Shown: in pieces, positions 17,752-24,193 of the stretch | Layout of the letters: every line of letters starts with the position of its first letter | Position numbering within the stretch: position 1 is the stretch's first letter | Source: a virus | Length of the DNA stretch: 24,193 nucleotides | Reading direction: 5' to 3' (one strand) | IMG/VR virus record: IMGVR_UViG_3300008113_000666 | Coordinates: 22,110-46,302 of that record | Program-made: the position numbers and the translations under genes | Notes under the pieces: model-generated | What the model saw: only the letters and a program-made list of their open reading frames with translations | What the model was told of the DNA's origin: nothing | Database searches by the model: none

Positions 17752-19650
17752 ATGTCTGTTTCAAATGTTAGCTCCCTCACTCCGTGGGGGGAAGTAGGGT
17801 ACCCTGTCTTTAAGCGTACCTATGCCCGCCCTTACGAAGGGCGTACAGAAGAGTGGCCTGAGACGGTTGAGCGCGTTGTAAAAGCGTGCAATGACCAGCT
17901 TGGATGTGGTTTCTCTGATCAGGAACAAGAAGACCTGAGGCAAATCATGTTGTCCCTGAAGGGGACCGTAGCAGGGCGATTCCTGTGGCAGCTTGGCACT
18001 GAGACCGTGGATCGCCTTGGGCTCCCATCGCTTCAGAACTGCGCTTTCGTGGTGGTGGATCATCCCATCAGGCCATTCACTTGGGCATTCGAAATGCTCA
18101 TGCTGGGCAGTGGTGTTGGGTTCAACATCCAGAGAGAGAATGTACAGGAACTTCCTCGTCCATGGGCAAATGTCCACATCGAAAGGGTTGACAAGAATGA
18201 TGCGGACTTCATCGTTCCCGACAGCAGAGAAGGATGGGTAGAGTTGCTCAGGCGTGTCCTTGAGGCATCGTTCGTTACTGGAAAGGGATTCACCTTCGCC
18301 ACACATCTCATCAGAGCCAAGGGCACACCAATTAAGGGATTCGGTGGCACGGCATCAGGGCCAGAGGATTTGGTATGGGGTATGATGGAGATAAACAAAA
18401 TCCTAAACTCCAAGAACGCTCAGTTTCTCAAGCCAGTAGATTGTCTCGACATCATGAACATAATTGGCCGCATCGTGGTAGCTGGTAACGTTAGACGTTC
18501 AGCGCAGATCGCCATTGGTGACGCAGACGATGTAGAGTACCTGAACGCTAAGCGCTGGGATCTTGGTAACGTTCCGAACTGGAGAGCGATGTCAAACAAC
18601 AGCGTTGTGTGTGGTAACATCGACAACGTTCATGAGTCCTTCTGGGAAGGATACAACGGGAATGGAGAGCCATACGGCATCATCAACCTGACTGCCTCAC
18701 GTAAGATGGGGCGCACTGGAGAGACTCAATACCCTGACCCAGACGTGCAAGGATTCAATCCATGTGCAGAGCAAAGCCTCGCGAACTTCGAGACGTGCTG
18801 CTTGGCTGAGATCTACCTGCCCAACATAGAGTCCTACGAAGAGCTGAAGAAGGTTGCAACGTACTTGTACAGGGTCAACAAGCATAGCCTTGCCATCAAG
18901 TGCGCCGTGAAAGAAACCGAGCACATCGTACACAAGAACATGCGTATGGGAATTGGTGTCACTGGATACCTTCAGGCTACTGAGGAGCAGCGTTCATGGC
19001 TTGACTTGTGCTACAGCTACCTCAGAAGCTACGACGACGAATACTCTAAGCTCGCTGGTTTCCCTAAGAGCATCAAGCTCACCACGGTGAAGCCATCTGG
19101 AACGCTCAGCCTTCTTGCTGGCGTCACCCCAGGAGCGCATCCAGCATACAGCCAGCACTACATCCGCAGAATCCGTATGGCTTCTGAGAGCGAGCTAGTG
19201 GCAGTTGCTAAGGACAAAGGGTATCATGTAGAGTATGTCCGCAACTTCGACGGAACACTTGACAGGGGCACAAGCGTTGTAAGCTTCCCATGCAAGTTTC
19301 CCCAAGGGACAACTTTGGCGAAGGACATGACGGCGATAGACCAGCTAGAAGTTATCAAGCGGTTGCAGAAAGAATGGTCTGATAACGCTGTTTCCGTAAC
19401 CATCTACTACAGACTCCATGAGTTAGACGACATCAAGTTGTGGTTGAAAAACAACCTGCACATTGTGAAGTCGGTCTCTTTCTTGCTGCACTCTGACCAC
19501 GGGTTTGATCAAGCTCCTTTAGAGGAGATCGATGAGGACACGTACATTGAGATGAGCGCCAAGGTTGAACCGATCACTGGCCTGTCTAGCCTTGGGTTCG
19601 ATGAGGTTGAAGTGTCTGACTGTGATTCAGGAGCATGCCCAGTACGATGA
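17752..19650 (+). CDS. nrdJ: Class II (adenosylcobalamin-dependent) ribonucleotide reductase, monomeric RTPR type, 632 aa
   Basis: The enzyme reduces ribonucleotides, probably triphosphates, to deoxyribonucleotides for phage DNA. FNPCAEQSL (335-343) gives N336, C338 (thiyl radical) and E340. C97 in SLQNCAFV and C349 in FETCC are the disulfide pair; C349 lies 11 after C338, as C419 does after C408 in the Lactobacillus leichmannii enzyme. C624 and C629 in DCDSGACPVR form the C-terminal shuttle pair, with the same 5-residue spacing as C731/C736. No ATP-cone is visible. At 632 residues it is about 100 shorter than that enzyme. Class II enzymes need host or scavenged B12 and no NrdB partner. It ends the rightward block. 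Confidence 0.93.
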   Translation: MSVSNVSSLTPWGEVGYPVFKRTYARPYEGRTEEWPETVERVVKACNDQLGCGFSDQEQEDLRQIMLSLKGTVAGRFLWQLGTETVDRLGLPSLQNCAFVVVDHPIRPFTWAFEMLMLGSGVGFNIQRENVQELPRPWANVHIERVDKNDADFIVPDSREGWVELLRRVLEASFVTGKGFTFATHLIRAKGTPIKGFGGTASGPEDLVWGMMEINKILNSKNAQFLKPVDCLDIMNIIGRIVVAGNVRRSAQIAIGDADDVEYLNAKRWDLGNVPNWRAMSNNSVVCGNIDNVHESFWEGYNGNGEPYGIINLTASRKMGRTGETQYPDPDVQGFNPCAEQSLANFETCCLAEIYLPNIESYEELKKVATYLYRVNKHSLAIKCAVKETEHIVHKNMRMGIGVTGYLQATEEQRSWLDLCYSYLRSYDDEYSKLAGFPKSIKLTTVKPSGTLSLLAGVTPGAHPAYSQHYIRRIRMASESELVAVAKDKGYHVEYVRNFDGTLDRGTSVVSFPCKFPQGTTLAKDMTAIDQLEVIKRLQKEWSDNAVSVTIYYRLHELDDIKLWLKNNLHIVKSVSFLLHSDHGFDQAPLEEIDEDTYIEMSAKVEPITGLSSLGFDEVEVSDCDSGACPVR

Positions 19651-19710
19651 AGCATGTCTCTCAATGCTGGATAAGTCAGCTATACCATTTCGGTACATGC
19701 AGATAACAGG

Positions 19711-19736
19711 AAAGGGGCTAGCGCCCCTTTCTTTTT
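19711..19736 (+). terminator. Intrinsic terminator after nrdJ
   Basis: AAAGGGGC (19711-19718), TAGC loop and GCCCCTTT (19723-19730) form a perfect 8-bp stem followed by CTTTTT. It ends the rightward transcript. The minus-strand side lacks a T-run, so it serves the converging late genes poorly. Confidence 0.8.
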
Positions 19737-19778
19737 GCCCATAGGTTACATAACGGGCATATATGTTTAGTTTAAGTA

Positions 19779-20012
19779 TTACCTTCTAGATCCGCCAGTT
19801 ATTCTGGTCTTGTCGTTTATTCTAATCTTGGCCCCATCTGGAGCGCTACCTACGGCCTTAAACTTCTTCTTTATAATTGCTCCGTTCTTGGAGACGACAA
19901 CCTCCTTTCCTTCAAAAGGAACCTCTTTGCCGTCGATACCAACGGTCCATGTTCCCTTGTTTATTATTTTTTCCCTTCCAAATCTTTTGACTACCTTAGG
20001 TTCGTTTGGCAT
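19779..20012 (-). CDS. Small basic beta-rich protein, 77 aa, unknown function
   Basis: The protein reads MPNEPKVVKRFGREKIINKG, then WTVGIDGKEVPFEGKEVVVS, and ends TRITGGSRR. It is Lys-rich and predicted beta-stranded, without signal or membrane segment. It starts 1 nt after the M43 protease stop codon, so it is coupled to it, and is the last gene of this leftward late block before the convergent terminator. It could be a small virion decoration protein, but no family is recognised. Confidence 0.65.
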   Translation of the reverse strand: MPNEPKVVKRFGREKIINKGTWTVGIDGKEVPFEGKEVVVSKNGAIIKKKFKAVGSAPDGAKIRINDKTRITGGSRR

Positions 20013-20013
20013 C

Positions 20014-21246
20014 TTATTGTTTTATTTTTTGTATTACCTCCATTATGTCTTCTGGCTTTCTTGCTGGGTGACGTTGTAGCTGCAAGCCTCCGCAGTTACA
20101 TTCATCGCCATACACCGACAGCAACAAATTTAAGTCATTTGACGTTACGTTATGGTCTAGATCTAAATCGCCATCAGTACATCCCTGACATCCATAGTAG
20201 GAGAGAAGATACAGAAGGTCACTAGTTCCGACATGGCAGTCACCATCAAAATCTCCGAAACAAAAAGTTTCGTCAGAGAAAAGCTCTGATCTCTGGTACT
20301 CAAGCATGGCATGCATCCTGTTTATCTGGCCAGGAGTAAATGTGTCTCTGCACTCTTCTGGGCAGTAGTCCATGTGATTATTTGCCTGAAACGGAACCCC
20401 ATAATACGTCACCTCTGGGCAATAGTAGCCAGGCTCCTCAGGGCACCCTTGGCTTACTTTGGTAGGAGGGGTGTCGCATATGTAGTCGCCAGTGTGTTCA
20501 CAGTCACCAATGTTCTGGCCGCAGGAAGAGACGATGCCGTCTCCGTTCTTGAATACGTGGTGAAGGCCACAGTAATGCCCCATCTCATGAGTGAGCGTCT
20601 CGTTTTCAAAACGCCACGTAAGCTGAGGTCCAGTGACGCCAAACACCTCAGTCTCAACCCATACTCCGTCAAGCGTTGACCAAGGGTAGTATGTCACCCA
20701 TGCGAACCCAAGGATAGACGAACAGAAGTCTGGGGCCACGTAGACATTGCAATACTCTGCTGTGTTCCACTTAACCATGTTTGTCCACTGAGCCATCTGC
20801 GTCCCGTAATTAGGGAAGCACACCCCTCCATCTTGCCTATAAGAGCCTGCCCAAGAGAATGACCCAAGGTGTGTGTAAGTGGTATGAACAAGATTGAATG
20901 ATATGTTAGTTTCATCGAAGTCAACATTTAGCTGTTCAAATGCCCCTTGGATTACGTCTAGGTTTATGTTGCTGTTTGGAAAGTATTGATTATCATGCAG
21001 TACGTGAACAACACAATTTATTTCTTTTTCTGTGTTTGTTCTGTCGTAGTTAACCATACCCATGGGCAATGGATTTCCCTGAGATCCAAGGACAACACAC
21101 TCTTCTTGGGCAAGGGCAGGCGATCCGCACGAAGAGAAGCACAAGAAAAGAGTTATCACTATTATGCCTATAGCCTTTAAAAGAGCAAAGGCATCACAGT
21201 CGTGTATCTCTTGATAAAATCCAACTGGCTTTTTTCTTATCTCCAT
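20014..21246 (-). CDS. Secreted M43-type zinc metalloprotease with dockerin-like C-terminal repeats, 410 aa
   Basis: HEMGHYCGLHH (residues 220-230) is the HExxHxxGxxH zinc site of metzincins, with E221 as general base and ligands H220, H224 and H230. M292 in NHMDYCPEEC is the Met-turn, as in M43 pappalysin-like proteases. Residues 24-46 form a hydrophobic segment ending SPALA-Q, a likely signal peptide after an unusually long cytoplasmic N-terminus. Residues 331-380 hold two Ca-binding dockerin-like loops (GDFDGDCHVGTSDL and DGDLDLDHNVTSNDL). Many Cys suggest disulfides in the periplasm or outside. The gene overlaps the holin stop by 1 nt (TAATG), so it occupies the place expected for a lysis enzyme. 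Confidence 0.88.
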   Translation of the reverse strand: MEIRKKPVGFYQEIHDCDAFALLKAIGIIVITLFLCFSSCGSPALAQEECVVLGSQGNPLPMGMVNYDRTNTEKEINCVVHVLHDNQYFPNSNINLDVIQGAFEQLNVDFDETNISFNLVHTTYTHLGSFSWAGSYRQDGGVCFPNYGTQMAQWTNMVKWNTAEYCNVYVAPDFCSSILGFAWVTYYPWSTLDGVWVETEVFGVTGPQLTWRFENETLTHEMGHYCGLHHVFKNGDGIVSSCGQNIGDCEHTGDYICDTPPTKVSQGCPEEPGYYCPEVTYYGVPFQANNHMDYCPEECRDTFTPGQINRMHAMLEYQRSELFSDETFCFGDFDGDCHVGTSDLLYLLSYYGCQGCTDGDLDLDHNVTSNDLNLLLSVYGDECNCGGLQLQRHPARKPEDIMEVIQKIKQ

Positions 21247-21698
21247 TATTTCCTGTTTAGTCTTACCTTTTCGTATGATCTTCCCGCGAAGTATGCTGTA
21301 AATGCAGTTGTCATGAGTATACTGAACGTTTCAACATAAGAGTCTTTTATGTTAAACGACAGATTATCAAAGCTGTCCGTGGCAACAAATATAGTAAAGA
21401 TAACCACTAAATAAGAGAGCATCATAGGCCTGATATTCTTTGATAGCCAAGAATCAGACATCATATCCGACTTCCATCTTTCGGTTACATTATTCTGAGC
21501 GTTAGCCTCGTAGTCCATTAGCATTTTCTCGAACTCCATCTTTTCCTGTGCTGTCATATTAGGATCAAGATCTATAAGCCTCTTGACTACGCCAAGTGCG
21601 CCTTGGTCAGGAAGCAGTTCTCCTACCGTATCTAGAACCTGAGGCGCTTTGTCCTTAAGCCACGCCCCCACCTTAGTATCTTTTAGTTTCTTTCTCAT
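21246..21698 (-). CDS. Holin (GTA-type 3TM-like), 150 aa
   Basis: A soluble N-terminal part (residues 1-70, with DLDPNMTAQEKMEFEKMLMD) is followed by ERWKSDMMSDSWLSKNIRPM and hydrophobic segments at about 91-108 (MMLSYLVVIFTIFVA) and 121-139 (ETFSILMTTAFTAYFAG). The ERW.sD..SDswLsk.iRP.....L pattern with a late FFgGRs.EK-like end is typical of the GTA_holin_3TM family. Two clear membrane helices are visible. Holins permeabilise the inner membrane at the end of the cycle. The gene overlaps the giant virion protein by ATGA and the M43 protease by TAATG. Confidence 0.75.
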   Translation of the reverse strand: MRKKLKDTKVGAWLKDKAPQVLDTVGELLPDQGALGVVKRLIDLDPNMTAQEKMEFEKMLMDYEANAQNNVTERWKSDMMSDSWLSKNIRPMMLSYLVVIFTIFVATDSFDNLSFNIKDSYVETFSILMTTAFTAYFAGRSYEKVRLNRK

Positions 21699-24193
21699 CT
21701 TGATTCTAAGTACTTGTTTTCTATTACCTGTATCAAGTACTTGGAGTGAGGCATGAAACTTCCATCTGGCAAGTACTCAAGCATGGAGTTGTATTTCTGA
21801 TTTAGCTCGTCGAGTGCTTCAATCTTTTCTGAGTCAGACATCCCCTTAAATTTATCGGTCTGCATGAATTGCTGCATGTCTTTGTACCTCAAGGAATTAG
21901 ACATCTCAAGTATGTTGTTTAGTTCTTCAGCCGTGAGGGAGAATCTAAAGTCCTCTGGCGTGTTTCCAACAAACTCATACTTAGCTCCGCTAGCCATAAG
22001 GTTTTGCATGGCTTTCTGAGCTTTACCCCTGCTGAAGGATGGAACCTCAAGCTTTCTGTGTACAGAAGAGGCGTAGTACGGAGTGCCTATAGCCTTTGGT
22101 AACTCTCCAGTTCTCATATATAGATTGAGTATCTCTATCGAGACTGGATCAGTTCCAGACGTGCTGGTCTTGTAGGGGTCAAACATGTAGTAAGCGAACT
22201 GCCTCCCGCCCTTTGGCGCCTGACTAATTCTTTCTCCTTTCCAGTTCACCTTGACGGGGAGACCGTCAGTATTAAATGTTCTTTCTTTTACATGGTTGAT
22301 AAGCCTGTCTGAAAGATCAGCATCTCTCTTGTCTGGCATAAACTCTCTTGTAGCCATATTAGCACCAGAGAAGAAGTTAGGGATGGCCATTGCACTGTAC
22401 GCCTTGAACAAGCTCTCAGCATATTTCTCCATGGCTATGTTAAGTTTCTCTGGATCCGATTCTGTTATTATCTCAAAGGCTCCGTTTAGGCCCTGTAAGA
22501 AACTCTGGTCCATCATATAAGATATAAGCGCTGCGTTCTCCATGCCGAGCGCCCTCTTGAGTATGTTGATTCCTTTGGTGGGTTCTTTTATGGCGTCTTT
22601 AGCCGCATCTATAGTCATGCTTTGGGCGTATGCACCCATTATAGAACCCAGCACACCAAGGGTCTGGTAGCTCTTGTATACATCATCTGTTCTTGGTGCT
22701 GGATCCTCTCCTCCTAACCATCTCTTAAGAGCCGAGACGTTTATGCTGTTAGGGGGCATTACATCATACATCAGATTTGTTTTTTCATCGTCCTCCCAGT
22801 CTATACCAGGGCTTATTATTCCATTGGCGATAAGCTGTAAAGACATTTGAGTAAACACCTGGCCAATCATAACCTTTGTCGCGTTTTTTGATGCTTCGTC
22901 AGCCTTGCCATTCATGATATTTACAGCAACTCTAGCCGACCCAAACGCTGGTGATATATACGTAAGGGATTCCTCCATAAAGTTGGCAATCGTAGTAACA
23001 TAGGGGACGTTTGATCTTATGAAGAACTTGAAGAATCCTGGAGCGTCAAATCCTTTTGAGTTCTCAAACATCTTTCCAAGGCCTCTAGATAAATTACTTA
23101 TAATCCACATGCTACCTCTAGCAAGACCGCCTTCTTTCTGGAATGTCATCTTGGCTCCTTCGTCCTTAGCTCTATCCATAGCTTCTCTGCTTGGGTACTT
23201 AAGGAATCTAGCAAGCTCCTCTCCTTTAAGTCCCATGCCAACACCTATGTGATAAAGCTCTGTTGCCTCTGCATATCTTCTGAATGGTATGTCACCAAGA
23301 GACAGTAACCTAAACATAGTTTCAGCAGGGATCCCGAAGGTACCAGCCACAAGAAGCTTTGCTCTTGAGTTCAGGGATGCTCTTCCGCTTTTGGTCTGGG
23401 GAAGGTCATTAGAAAGAGCAGCAATCAAGGATCTGACTGGCATAAAACCTCTATCCATTCTCCATTCTGTTGTCTCTCTTTGTTTTCCAGTTACAACCTG
23501 CTCTGCCGCTTCGACCCATCCAGACCCAAATTTCTTCAGTCCGTACAAGTACGCAGCCATACTGATTCTCTTAGCTGGGGACTTTACCCCCATGGCATTA
23601 AGAAGCTTTTCTATTGGGTAAGACGCCACGTCCACCATGGTTCTTGGGAACATCTGCGCTATGTTATAGGCTATGTTTTTAGCCTGAGACATAGACGTCA
23701 AAAGATTACCCTGCATAAGCTGTATCCCTATGTCTGACCAGCTCTTGTCAACCAAAGTATTTACCATGGTGTCAAGCTTGTTCTGAGCTTCTAGATAGGA
23801 GTTCATAGCCTCCTTAAGTTCAGCCTCAAGATCCTCTCCAGCTATAGCTCTGTCAACAAGGGATTCATAATTTCTGTAAGAAACCATATAGTTCTCAGCC
23901 GCCTCCTGAAGTTTGGTCTTCATATCGTCGGTAAGAACTTTGCCCTGACTTTCCGCAAGGCTAGAAATCATGCCATATATGCCAAACGAAGTAGACGTTT
24001 TCAGTTCTCCGAACTGTCTGAGGAGCCTACCAATAGAGGTACCCATCTTGGCAAGATCCTCAAGGACAGACGGTATCGCTTCAGTCCTTCCTTCAGCTTG
24101 AAGTCTATTTATTAGCTCGATGCCAGCCAGAACACCTACATCATCATTTCTATTCATAAGGGACCCAAGCTTGTCTCCCCTCATCATCGAGAT
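21695..24193 (-). CDS. C-terminal part of a very large phage virion-type protein (at least 830 aa), cut by window edge
   Basis: The frame is open to the last base of the window; two codons (Ile-Ser) lie before the first visible ATG at 24187, so the protein probably continues upstream. It is mostly helical, with coiled-coil-like stretches (EDLEAELKEAMNSYLEAQNK) and several hydrophobic segments (RSLIAAL, VTTIANFMEESLTY, LGVLGSIMGAYAQSM). Motifs such as NIAQMFPRTMVDVASYPIEK and GIPAETMFRLLSLGD resemble the large polyvalent or internal virion proteins of podo- and siphophages, which may be ejected with DNA. This is family-level pattern memory. It is coupled to the holin by ATGA at its stop. Confidence 0.7.
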   Translation of the reverse strand: MSMMRGDKLGSLMNRNDDVGVLAGIELINRLQAEGRTEAIPSVLEDLAKMGTSIGRLLRQFGELKTSTSFGIYGMISSLAESQGKVLTDDMKTKLQEAAENYMVSYRNYESLVDRAIAGEDLEAELKEAMNSYLEAQNKLDTMVNTLVDKSWSDIGIQLMQGNLLTSMSQAKNIAYNIAQMFPRTMVDVASYPIEKLLNAMGVKSPAKRISMAAYLYGLKKFGSGWVEAAEQVVTGKQRETTEWRMDRGFMPVRSLIAALSNDLPQTKSGRASLNSRAKLLVAGTFGIPAETMFRLLSLGDIPFRRYAEATELYHIGVGMGLKGEELARFLKYPSREAMDRAKDEGAKMTFQKEGGLARGSMWIISNLSRGLGKMFENSKGFDAPGFFKFFIRSNVPYVTTIANFMEESLTYISPAFGSARVAVNIMNGKADEASKNATKVMIGQVFTQMSLQLIANGIISPGIDWEDDEKTNLMYDVMPPNSINVSALKRWLGGEDPAPRTDDVYKSYQTLGVLGSIMGAYAQSMTIDAAKDAIKEPTKGINILKRALGMENAALISYMMDQSFLQGLNGAFEIITESDPEKLNIAMEKYAESLFKAYSAMAIPNFFSGANMATREFMPDKRDADLSDRLINHVKERTFNTDGLPVKVNWKGERISQAPKGGRQFAYYMFDPYKTSTSGTDPVSIEILNLYMRTGELPKAIGTPYYASSVHRKLEVPSFSRGKAQKAMQNLMASGAKYEFVGNTPEDFRFSLTAEELNNILEMSNSLRYKDMQQFMQTDKFKGMSDSEKIEALDELNQKYNSMLEYLPDGSFMPHSKYLIQVIENKYLESR

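Noticed and set aside
1-24193. CRISPR array, insertion sequence or integrase
   Set aside because: No regularly spaced direct repeats, transposase motifs or tyrosine/serine recombinase were found in any frame, so lysogeny cannot be supported from this window.

Overview
The window looks like part of a tailed dsDNA phage genome (or prophage) whose host is probably a marine member of the Bacteroidetes/Flavobacteriia. Three things support this. Recognisable promoters have the Bacteroidetes -33 TTG / -7 TAnnTTTG form with a 20-21 bp spacer. Rightward genes mostly lack a Shine-Dalgarno sequence. Several proteins belong to families common in that phylum (FISUMP domain, BT4734-like primase, M43 protease with dockerin-like repeats). 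No host gene was recognised. This is inference from one window; no database search was possible.

Layout. (1) 1-2625, minus strand: AT-rich late-type genes, namely a 584-residue probable structural protein and four small proteins. Two of these share an MKCxKYxxGG-like N-terminus and are read from promoters lying 4 nt before the ATG. (2) 2626-3370: a divergent control region of about 700 bp without a convincing gene. It holds leftward promoters, GC-rich hairpins, an inverted repeat, iterated ACGTCA motifs, a strong rightward terminator and the first rightward promoter. (3) 3371-8993, plus strand: a series of mostly small early-type genes of unknown function, packed by ATGA overlaps or preceded by an ACGTCATG start context. 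Exceptions are a Lys/Ala-rich protein with an SSB-like C-terminal tip, a secreted protein, and a FISUMP-domain protein. A tRNA-like RNA lies among them. (4) 8980-17714, plus strand: DNA metabolism. It includes a phage protein with an ALSP..W signature, a DUF932 protein, a DnaA domain IV-like protein with an overlapping lipoprotein, an ERF annealing protein, a RecE-like exonuclease, an SSB-like protein, DUF3310, a primase-helicase and two PD-(D/E)XK nucleases. (5) 17752-19650: a class II (B12-dependent) ribonucleotide reductase, closed by a terminator at 19711-19736. (6) 24193-19779, minus strand: late genes converging on that terminator, namely the C-terminal part of a very large virion-type protein, a holin, a secreted M43 zinc metalloprotease and a small protein.

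How it works together. The rightward block can supply dNTPs (nrdJ), prime and unwind DNA (primase-helicase), protect and anneal single strands (SSB-like, ERF), resect ends (RecE-like exonuclease) and cleave branched or foreign DNA (the nucleases). A DnaA-like DNA-binding protein may mark an origin or act as a regulator. The leftward genes on both sides belong to virion and lysis functions, so the window spans the early/replication arm flanked by late arms.

The most unusual signals are: a run of perfect triloop hairpins about every 40 nt through the 3371-4006 gene, independent of reading frame; a 79-nt tRNA-like element with a canonical acceptor stem and T-arm but a non-canonical D-arm region; start codons placed inside small inverted repeats in front of three genes; promoters predicted to give leaderless mRNAs; and a holin followed directly by a secreted metalloprotease with dockerin-like repeats.
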